This document shows, piece by piece, positions 1-5,770 of a stretch of 8,920 nucleotides of DNA. Where the stretch lies: assembly GCA_019136935.1 (NCBI GenBank), contig JAGVTI010000138.1, positions 1 through 8,920 on the forward strand, in the 5' to 3' direction. Numbering within the stretch: position 1 is the stretch's first letter; every line of letters begins with the position of its first letter. The DNA is from Deltaproteobacteria bacterium. GTDB taxonomy: Bacteria > Desulfobacterota > Syntrophia > Syntrophales > JAAYKM01. Under the pieces are notes generated by a model, which saw only the letters and a program-made list of their open reading frames with translations, had not been told where the DNA came from and did not search any database. The translations under genes and the position numbers were made by a program.

Positions 1-359
1 TCACCTCGGCGGTGGTTTCCGAACGGTGGCCCCTCCTGCGAAACAACGGTGTCGATCCCATCGTCATCATCGAAATTGTCGCCCAGACGGCGGCTGTTCA
101 TGTGAGTTGGAAGAGGGGGCCATGCACGAGTGAAGGGGGTGGGGGGTTGCTGGTCGGGATTAAAAAAGCCGACTTTTACACGGACAGTATTCCGCTTCAT
201 ACCGTCCTGACAACGACCGTCCGGAGTCTGTACAGCGCGGAGAATTACACCGTTCTGGAAGGAGCGGTTCAAGAAGGCGCCAATCCGGTCGGCCGGGTCG
301 AAATTCAGGTGATCCGGTTTGAATCCGGAGAAGACAATCCAATAAGATCGGAGGAATGA
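1..359 (+). CDS. ApeP-like hot-dog 3-hydroxyacyl-ACP dehydratase, 5' end missing
   Basis: Probable 3-hydroxyacyl-ACP dehydratase of an aryl polyene type fatty acid/polyketide pathway, removing water from the 3-hydroxyacyl-ACP made by the ketoreductase encoded next. The reading frame is open back to the window edge (first full codon at base 3, giving T-S-A before the GTG at 12), so the GTG at 12 is probably internal and the true start lies upstream. Visible are a W-P segment, then P-x-V-I-I-E-I-V-A-Q-T-A (E codon at 72-74), the helix that carries the acidic active-site residue in FabZ/ApeP-like hot-dog proteins, then V-G-I-K-x-A-D-F and a C-terminal strand V-E-I-Q-V-I. About 117 codons are present against roughly 150 for the family; the missing part should hold the catalytic His. 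The stop at 357-359 lies 7 bases before the ketoreductase start. A glycine-rich stretch is encoded by a G-run at 135-146. The family call rests on remembered motifs and on context. Confidence 0.72.
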   Translation, partial: TSAVVSERWPLLRNNGVDPIVIIEIVAQTAAVHVSWKRGPCTSEGGGGLLVGIKKADFYTDSIPLHTVLTTTVRSLYSAENYTVLEGAVQEGANPVGRVEIQVIRFESGEDNPIRSEE

Positions 360-366
360 AAACAAA

Positions 367-1095
367 ATGATGGAAGAACGGGTCGCCTTGGTAACGGGAG
401 GCAGTCGAGGCATCGGCAGGGCCATCGCCGTCGAATTGTCCCGTGCGGGTTACCGGGTGATCGTCACGTATAAGGAAAACGTCGCGGCGGCGGAAGAAAC
501 CCTGGCCCTGATCCGGTCGGAGGGAGGCCAGGCGGAGGCGGTCCGCTTCGATGTCGCCGATTCATCCGAGTCCGCGGCCGCAATGGAAGACATCTTTTCC
601 CGCCACAGGGAGATTCAGGTTTTGGTCAACAATGCCGGTATCACCGCCGACGGGCTTTTCATGATGATGTCGGAGGAAAACTGGGATAAGGTCATCCAGA
701 CGACCCTGAAGGGCTTCTTCAACGTGACCAGGCCGGTTGTCCAGCGAATGGTCCGTAATCACCGTGGCTCCGTGGTGTCCATCTCCTCCGTCTCCGCCAT
801 GATGGGAAACCGGGGACAGGCGAATTACGCGGCAGCCAAGTCGGGGCTGATTGCGGCGAGCAGGACCCTTTCCACGGAAGTGGCCCGTCTGGGCGTCCGG
901 GTCAATGTCGTCGCGCCCGGCCTGATCGACACGGAAATGATCAAGGGCGCCCCGGTGACAAGGATCAAGGAAATCATCCCCATGGGCAGGCTCGGAAAAG
1001 CGGAGGAAGTCGCGAAGGTCGTTCGCTTTCTCTGCTCGGACGATGCCTCCTACCTGACGGGGCAGGCCGTTTTTGTCGATGGGGGTATGTATTGA
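367..1095 (+). CDS. fabG: FabG-like 3-oxoacyl-ACP reductase (SDR ketoreductase)
   Basis: Short-chain dehydrogenase/reductase that reduces 3-oxoacyl-ACP to 3-hydroxyacyl-ACP with NADPH in the cytoplasm. The 242-residue length is normal for FabG. The dinucleotide-binding motif T-G-G-S-R-G-I-G lies at residues 10-17, N-N-A-G at 88-91, and the catalytic Ser141, Tyr154 and Lys158 are spaced as in FabG, followed by V-N-V-V-A-P-G and a C-terminal L-T-G-Q-x-x-x-V-D-G-G. No inactivating change is seen. The start is one of two adjacent ATGs (367 or 370); GGAGG at 350-354 is a good ribosome site but 12 bases away, and an ATG at 356 would give only a 4-residue peptide. Its place right after an ApeP-like dehydratase and in an operon with a LolA-like protein, ammonia-lyase and thioesterase suggests the pathway-specific ketoreductase (ApeQ role in APE clusters) rather than the housekeeping enzyme. 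Enzyme class is secure; the pathway assignment is inference. Confidence 0.9.
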   Translation: MMEERVALVTGGSRGIGRAIAVELSRAGYRVIVTYKENVAAAEETLALIRSEGGQAEAVRFDVADSSESAAAMEDIFSRHREIQVLVNNAGITADGLFMMMSEENWDKVIQTTLKGFFNVTRPVVQRMVRNHRGSVVSISSVSAMMGNRGQANYAAAKSGLIAASRTLSTEVARLGVRVNVVAPGLIDTEMIKGAPVTRIKEIIPMGRLGKAEEVAKVVRFLCSDDASYLTGQAVFVDGGMY

Positions 1096-1155
1096 AAAAC
1101 AAAGGAAGAACTGCGGTCAGGGAAGACGGGTCCGCCGCCGTGTCCGGATAATTTT

Positions 1156-1788
1156 ATGATGAGCTTGAAAAACGCCGTAAAGGGAATCTTTTTTTCGATC
1201 CTTCTGCTGGCCTGCTTTTTGACTGCCGGCTGGGGAGAATCCTGGGAGGACATCAACCGGGAAACGGCGGGTATCGAATCGATCCAGGCCGAATTTACAC
1301 AGCATAAACACCTGAAGATCCTGACGAAGCCGCTTGTTTCCAAGGGAAGATTCTATTTTCAGAAGCCGGATTCGATCCGCTGGGAATACCGATCCCCCGT
1401 AAAAAGCATCCTTCTCATACACAGGGGAGACGTCAAACGCTACACCCTGGGAAGCCGCGGCATGGTCGAAGATTCAAGCGGAGCGCTTTCCTCCATGCAG
1501 GTGGTCGTTCAGGAAATCGGGCTGTGGAGCCAGGGCCGTTTTACGGAAAGCACCCACTTCAAAGCGGAAATCAAAGGGGGAAAAAAACGGGAAATTGTCC
1601 TGACTCCCAGGGAAGAGGCCTTTGCGGCCATTATTGCGCGGATCGTCATCACGCCCTCGCCGGAGCGAAAGGGTGTGATCCGGTCCGTGAAAATCGTCGA
1701 ATCCGAAGGGAATTACACCGTGCTTGATTTCTCGGATGTCAGAATGAATGAAAAGATCGGTGAAGCGATCTTCCGGAAAGCGGGGTGA
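1156..1788 (+). CDS. LolA-like periplasmic outer-membrane lipoprotein carrier
   Basis: LolA-type periplasmic carrier of 210 residues. Residues 1-27 form a signal peptide (K5 and K9, a hydrophobic core at 11-24, likely cleavage after A-G-W-G at 27). The mature part begins with a helix and then F-T-Q at 47-49, followed by K-G-R-F-Y-F-x-K-P-D-S-I-R-W-E-Y at 63-78, the hallmark LolA strand pair, and a C-terminal D-F-S-D-V near 191-195. LolA proteins hold acyl chains in a half-barrel; in APE clusters a dedicated paralogue is thought to carry the pigment lipid or help its export, and that is the likely job here. It follows the ketoreductase by 60 bases, and that frame is open without an alternative standard start. 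No strong ribosome site precedes ATG 1156 or ATG 1159. Its end overlaps the next gene by 4 bases. An L-L-A-C at 17-20 is a poor lipobox, so I favour a soluble periplasmic protein. In familiar APE clusters an MMPL-type exporter sits nearby; none is in this window. Confidence 0.82.
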   Translation: MMSLKNAVKGIFFSILLLACFLTAGWGESWEDINRETAGIESIQAEFTQHKHLKILTKPLVSKGRFYFQKPDSIRWEYRSPVKSILLIHRGDVKRYTLGSRGMVEDSSGALSSMQVVVQEIGLWSQGRFTESTHFKAEIKGGKKREIVLTPREEAFAAIIARIVITPSPERKGVIRSVKIVESEGNYTVLDFSDVRMNEKIGEAIFRKAG

Positions 1789-2492
1789 AGCGGCGGATGA
1801 CAATCAGTCGCCTCGCCTTCCTTTCGTTCCTGACGATTCTTTTGGCCTCCTGCGTTCATGTTCCGGACATGCTGCCCCTGGATTCGCTGACGGACCGGTC
1901 CGTGATCGAGCAGTGCGGAAGACCCTTCGTCAAGAGTCCCTATCGCTTTGTCCACGCGATCGAAGCCGGCCTGCCCGGCGGCAGAACGGCTACCCTGATG
2001 GGAGTGACCGTGGTCGATCCGGAGGCGAAAAGTCTCCATAGTGTCCTCATGACCCTGGAGGGGCTGGTTCTGTTCGATGGCGAGTACGATGGCACCCTGT
2101 CCGTCAAGCGGGCCGTTCCGCCCTTCGATAGGGATTCGTTTGCCCGGAACATGATGGAGGACATCCGTCTCCTTTTCCTGGCGCCGGAGAACACGTCGGC
2201 CCAGGCCGGCGTTTCGGCGGACGGTTCCGTCCTCTGCCGTTACAGGGGGAAAGAGGGCGAAACCATCGATGTCACGGTCCAACCGGATCATACCTGGAGG
2301 ATCGAAACCTATGCCACTCCGTTCGAGCGCTTCCGGGAAATCAAGGCCGGCGCCCTTAAAGACGGGATGCCCGGAGAATTGGAACTGAGGGGGTATTCAG
2401 CCGGAAGATATATCCTGCGGCTGAAACTGGTCGACGCGGAACCCGTTTCCGCGGCAGCGCAGCCTGCGGAAGACGAAGCGGACGGAGGGTAG
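1785..2492 (+). CDS. Outer-membrane-type lipoprotein, DUF3261-like
   Basis: Predicted lipoprotein of 235 residues. Basic residues at 2-4, a hydrophobic stretch at 10-20 and the lipobox L-A-S-C ending at Cys23 show a signal peptidase II site; Val at +2 does not suggest inner-membrane retention, so outer-membrane sorting is likely. The middle of the mature protein reads as short beta strands (S-V-L-M-T-L-E-G-L-V-L-F-D-G-E-Y at about 86-101) and then a helix with R-x-x-F-A-R-N-M-M-E-D-I-R-L-L-F, a pattern I associate with the DUF3261 lipoproteins found beside LolA-like genes and MMPL exporters in aryl polyene clusters. The C-terminal tail (about 221-235) is rich in Ala, Asp and Glu. GTG 1785 overlaps the LolA stop as GTGA; ATG 1797 is an alternative that still leaves a usable signal peptide. 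Likely role: outer-membrane partner in placement of the pigment. Lipoprotein status is strong; the family and role are inferred. Confidence 0.7.
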   Translation: MKRRMTISRLAFLSFLTILLASCVHVPDMLPLDSLTDRSVIEQCGRPFVKSPYRFVHAIEAGLPGGRTATLMGVTVVDPEAKSLHSVLMTLEGLVLFDGEYDGTLSVKRAVPPFDRDSFARNMMEDIRLLFLAPENTSAQAGVSADGSVLCRYRGKEGETIDVTVQPDHTWRIETYATPFERFREIKAGALKDGMPGELELRGYSAGRYILRLKLVDAEPVSAAAQPAEDEADGG

Positions 2493-2517
2493 GCACGTCA
2501 GAATCGAAGGGATTGGA

Positions 2518-3798
2518 ATGAAATTCAAGCTCATCTATCCGAAATGGAAAAAGCTTGCCGGGCAGACGGAATTCCACCTGCCGCCCCACGGTCCCGTGGT
2601 CTTCGCGGCCACCATCCCCGAAGACTGGGACGTGGAATTTACCGATGAGAACGTGGAGCCCCTCGTTTTCGACGATTCGCCCGATTTCGTCGGCGTTTCC
2701 ATGATGCTGACCAGCCAGGTGAAGCGGGGCTGGGAAATTGCCGATACCTACCGCCGCCGGGGCATCAAGGTCATGTTCGGCGGCATCGCCACGATGCTTC
2801 ACGCCGAAGAAACCATGCGCCACGCCGACGCCGTCTTCCTGGGGGAAGCGGAAGGACGGATGGAGGGAGTCTTCGAGGATTTCAAAAACAACCGCCTGAA
2901 GCCCTGCTACGATTACATGGCCGATCCGCCCCCTGTCTCGCTGGTCGGTCCGGCCAGGCGCAGCATCCTGAAAGAAGAACTTTATTATTACAAGGGCGTT
3001 CAGATGGTCGACCTGGTTCATGCTTCCCGGGGATGCCGGTTCAACTGCTATCCCTGTTGCGTCAGTTTCCTCGGAGGGCGGAAATTCAGGCCCCGCCCCT
3101 ACAAAAAGGTGATCGAGGAAATCGCCGGGATCGAGAACAACCGCCTGTTCATCGTGGACAACTCCCTGGCCCAGAACAGGGAGTGGGAACTGGGGCTGTT
3201 CCGGGAAATGATCCCCCTGAAGAAAAAATGGTGCTGCCACCCCATCGAGGACGACGACGAAGTCCTCGATCTCGCCGCCCAGGCGGGGGCCTGGTACGTC
3301 TACCAGGCGATTTTCGACACGTCGGATTACATCAGGAAGCGTATCCGGCGTTACAAGGACCACGGAATCGCCGTCGAAGGCACGGTGCTCCTCGGTCTCG
3401 ACGGCCAGACGGAAAACGATATCCGGCGTCTCGTGGATTTTCTGCTGGAAGTCGAACTGGACCTGGCCGAATTCACGGTCCTGACCCCTTTTCCCCATAC
3501 GCGGACCTTCGATGATCTGCAGCGGGAGGGACGCATCCTGTCTTACGACTGGAATGATTACACGGCGGACAAGGTCGTTTTCCGGCCGGACAAGATGTCG
3601 CCGGAAAAACTGCAGGAGTTGTACGCCTACGCCTGGGACACGTTCTATCAGGATGAACCCCAGCCTTACAAGATGTTCAGGCTTCTCCAGAAAGTGGCGG
3701 TCAGGGAAAAAGCGGACGGTACGTACCGGGGGAGAAGGCGGGACCTGATCGCGCGCCGGTTCGGGAAAAAAGAAGCAATTACAGGAGATCTGTTATGA
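2518..3798 (+). CDS. Radical SAM protein with B12-binding-like N-terminal domain
   Basis: Radical SAM enzyme of 426 residues. The N-terminal 140 residues resemble the Rossmann-type B12-binding domain of BchE/HpnP-like proteins (V-G-V-S at 58-61, V-M-F-G-G-I-A at 85-91, A-D-A-V-F-L-G-E-A-E at 103-112), but the cobalamin-ligand motif D-x-H-x-x-G is not seen. The [4Fe-4S] motif is the canonical C-x3-C-x2-C at Cys173, Cys177 and Cys180, inside S-R-G-C-R-F-N-C-Y-P-C. Later family signatures are G-L-D-G-Q-T-E-x-D at 293-301 and T-P-F-P-H-T-R-T at 323-330. Further adjacent Cys pairs occur at 180-181 and 239-240. Relatives carry out C-methylation, ring closure or other radical chemistry; the substrate here is unknown. 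Its place between the lipoprotein and the ammonia-lyase makes tailoring of the aryl head or polyene chain plausible. ATG 2518 follows AAGG at 2507-2511 and lies 25 bases past the preceding stop. The end overlaps the ammonia-lyase start as ATGA. Family call is strong, reaction unknown. Confidence 0.88.
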   Translation: MKFKLIYPKWKKLAGQTEFHLPPHGPVVFAATIPEDWDVEFTDENVEPLVFDDSPDFVGVSMMLTSQVKRGWEIADTYRRRGIKVMFGGIATMLHAEETMRHADAVFLGEAEGRMEGVFEDFKNNRLKPCYDYMADPPPVSLVGPARRSILKEELYYYKGVQMVDLVHASRGCRFNCYPCCVSFLGGRKFRPRPYKKVIEEIAGIENNRLFIVDNSLAQNREWELGLFREMIPLKKKWCCHPIEDDDEVLDLAAQAGAWYVYQAIFDTSDYIRKRIRRYKDHGIAVEGTVLLGLDGQTENDIRRLVDFLLEVELDLAEFTVLTPFPHTRTFDDLQREGRILSYDWNDYTADKVVFRPDKMSPEKLQELYAYAWDTFYQDEPQPYKMFRLLQKVAVREKADGTYRGRRRDLIARRFGKKEAITGDLL

Positions 3799-5348
3799 GT
3801 CATCATCGGAAAAAAGAAATCACCATCGGCCGTAAAAACCTGACCCTGGAGCAGTTTCTAGCCGTGGCCCGGTACAACGCGCCGGTCAAACTCAGCACGG
3901 ACAAAACTTTCCGGGAGAATATCCGCCGGAGCGAAGCCATGCTGAAAAAAGCCGTCCATGACGAGGTTCCCGTCTACGGCGTGTCTACAAGCTATGGGAA
4001 ATCCTGCGGGATCCGCCTGACCCGGGACCAGGTTGTCAATCACCGGGGATCGAGCCCCATCCGGTTTCACGGGTGCGGCACCGGCGATCCCATCGGAATC
4101 GAGGAAACCCGGGCCGCCATGCTCTGCCGCCTGGTCTGCCTGTCCCGGGGCTACTCCGGGATCACCTTCGGTTTGCTCGAACAGCTGGCCGCTTTTCTCA
4201 ATTGCGGCATCACCCCCGTTGTTCCGGCGGAGGGATCTGTCGGCGCTTCCGGAGACCTGACACCCATGTCCTACGTGGCGGCGGCTCTTTCGGGGGAACG
4301 GGAAGTCTTCTACGGGGGGCAGCGCATGGCTGCCGCCAAGGCGCTCAAGCGCGCGGGCCTGAAACCCTATGCCTTCGCCCCCAAGGAAGGCATCGCCATG
4401 CTGAATGGGACCTCGGTCATGACGGGCATCGCCGTCCTGGCCGTCGAGAGGGCGAGCCGGATCCTGGAGGCGAATATCGCGGCGACGGCGCTTACGGTGC
4501 ATGCCCTGAAGGGTAAGGCGCTCCATTTCCATCCCGCCGTCGGCGAGGCCAAGCCCCATCCCGGCCAAGTCTACGTCGCCGAGCGGTTGACCCGCCTGCT
4601 CCAGGTGGAAGGGAGCAGTGCCGATCTCGAGTCCCATAACCGGGAGAATCTTCAGGACCCTTATTCCCTGCGATGCGCTCCCCAGATTGCGGGAGTTCTC
4701 TACGACGCCCTGGCATGGATCCGTCAGTGGGTCGAAACCGAGGCGAACAGCGCCAACGACAACCCCATCTTCGATCCCGAAACGGGCCGGCCCCTGATGA
4801 ATGGAAATTTCTACGGCGGTCACCTGGCTTTTGCCATGGACGCCCTGAAAACAGCGGTGGCTTCGGTGGCCGACATGTCGGACCGCCAGGTCGCCCTCCT
4901 GGTTGATCCCCTGATCAACAGGGACCTCCCGGGCGACCTGGTTCGAGTCACGGGACCGTTTTCGGTTTTTCATCACGGCTTCAAGGCCATGTCTCTTTCC
5001 ACGTCGGCACTTGCCGCGGAAGCCCTCAAGCTGACCATGCCCGCCGGGTCTTTCTCGCGGTCCACCGAGTCCCACAACCAGGACAAGGTGAGCATGGGGA
5101 CCATCGCCGCCCGTGACGCCGAACGGGTCTGCACCCTGACGGAAAGAACCCTGGCGATTCACCTGCTGGCAGCGGTACAAGGCTGCGAAATCAGGGGGGA
5201 TGTGGAGCGGCGGAAAAATCTCCGTGAGATCATCGAGCGGATTCGCGCCTTGTCAGAACCCCTTATCGAAGACCGGGAAATGGACCGGGATATCGAACGC
5301 CTTGCCCGGGCCATGGCCGAAGAAGATTCCTGGAGGATTCCGGCGTGA
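3795..5348 (+). CDS. MIO-type aromatic amino acid ammonia-lyase (HAL/PAL/TAL family)
   Basis: Cytoplasmic lyase of 517 residues that removes ammonia from an aromatic L-amino acid, using the self-made MIO cofactor. The MIO triad is Ala151-Ser152-Gly153 in G-S-V-G-A-S-G-D-L-T-P. Other family positions present are Tyr61 in V-Y-G-V-S-T, N-G-T-S-V-M-T-G, Tyr290 and Arg293 in Q-D-P-Y-S-L-R-C, N-S-A-N-D-N-P, and E425 with H-N-Q-D at 427-430. HutH histidine ammonia-lyases usually have N-Q-E-D-H-V-S-M there; H-N-Q-D is nearer to PAL/TAL enzymes. The selectivity pair aligned with Ser-His of HAL, His-Leu of TAL and Phe-Leu of PAL is Phe91-His92, a mixture. In flexirubin and some APE clusters such enzymes give 4-coumarate or cinnamate as starter, which fits this operon; histidine degradation does not, as no hut genes are near. 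A MIO aminomutase remains possible. AGGAG at 3783-3787 sits 7 bases before the ATG. The end overlaps the thioesterase start as GTGA. Confidence 0.88.
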   Translation: MSHHRKKEITIGRKNLTLEQFLAVARYNAPVKLSTDKTFRENIRRSEAMLKKAVHDEVPVYGVSTSYGKSCGIRLTRDQVVNHRGSSPIRFHGCGTGDPIGIEETRAAMLCRLVCLSRGYSGITFGLLEQLAAFLNCGITPVVPAEGSVGASGDLTPMSYVAAALSGEREVFYGGQRMAAAKALKRAGLKPYAFAPKEGIAMLNGTSVMTGIAVLAVERASRILEANIAATALTVHALKGKALHFHPAVGEAKPHPGQVYVAERLTRLLQVEGSSADLESHNRENLQDPYSLRCAPQIAGVLYDALAWIRQWVETEANSANDNPIFDPETGRPLMNGNFYGGHLAFAMDALKTAVASVADMSDRQVALLVDPLINRDLPGDLVRVTGPFSVFHHGFKAMSLSTSALAAEALKLTMPAGSFSRSTESHNQDKVSMGTIAARDAERVCTLTERTLAIHLLAAVQGCEIRGDVERRKNLREIIERIRALSEPLIEDREMDRDIERLARAMAEEDSWRIPA

Positions 5349-5770
5349 TGTCCCCCGATGCGAAATGGGCCGAAACGCGGCACCGGGTTGCGTTTTACGA
5401 TCTGGATCCCATCCGGGTTGTCTGGCATGGCAATTACCTGAATTACTTCGAAGACGCCCGGACCGCCCTGTTCAATGCCAACGGCATCGACCTCTACGAT
5501 TTTTACCTCCGGGAGGGGATCGTTTTCCCCATCATCAAGACCTCGACGAAGCATGTCCTGCCCTTGCGGTATCATGATGAGTTCATTTGCCGGGCCATCA
5601 TGGTCGATGCCCGGATGAAGATCGTCGTGGATTTCGAGGTCCGGAAAGCGGATGACGGCCGCCTCTGCACCCGGGGACGGACGGAACAGGTCTGCGTGAA
5701 GGCAGAGACCATGGAGATCCTCTATTCCATTCCCGGGGAAATCCGGAAGGCTTTTGGTTTCGGATCATGA
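5345..5770 (+). CDS. 4HBT-family acyl thioesterase (ApeK/YbgC-like)
   Basis: Hot-dog thioesterase of 141 residues, a normal length for YbgC/4HBT enzymes. The active-site loop reads Y-D-L-D-P-x-x-V-V-W-H-G-N-Y-L at residues 18-32, with Asp21 at the position of the catalytic Asp of 4-hydroxybenzoyl-CoA thioesterases, followed by the helix N-Y-F-E-D-A-R. The W-H-G-N-Y version is what I recall from thioesterases of aryl polyene clusters. It probably hydrolyses the finished polyenoyl-ACP or -CoA to the free acid, or edits stalled chains. GTG 5345 overlaps the ammonia-lyase stop as GTGA and lies 8 bases after GGAGG at 5332-5336; ATG 5348 is an equally workable start 3 bases on. The stop overlaps the next start as ATGA. 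A thioesterase placed directly before a fatty acid kinase-like fusion gene suggests that the free acid it releases is the substrate of that protein. The enzyme class is well supported; the acyl substrate is inferred. Confidence 0.85.
   Translation: MMSPDAKWAETRHRVAFYDLDPIRVVWHGNYLNYFEDARTALFNANGIDLYDFYLREGIVFPIIKTSTKHVLPLRYHDEFICRAIMVDARMKIVVDFEVRKADDGRLCTRGRTEQVCVKAETMEILYSIPGEIRKAFGFGS

Noticed and set aside
135..146. A G-rich run (five G, T, six G) that might cause slippage or form a quadruplex.
   Set aside because: The frame continues intact with conserved dehydratase motifs on both sides, and only one such tract exists; no sign of phase variation.
1172..1215. A possible lipobox (L-L-A-C, residues 17-20) in the LolA-like protein.
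   Set aside because: Leu at -2 is unusual for a lipobox and a good signal peptidase I site follows at residue 27; LolA proteins are soluble.
2356..3498. A long minus-strand open frame opposite the radical SAM gene.
   Set aside because: The plus-strand frame has a full radical SAM signature; the minus frame is the usual antisense shadow of GC-rich coding DNA and encodes no recognisable domain.
3858..5180. A 440-codon minus-strand frame opposite the ammonia-lyase.
   Set aside because: It lies entirely inside the clearly coding ammonia-lyase gene and shows only low-complexity G, R and H-rich peptide.
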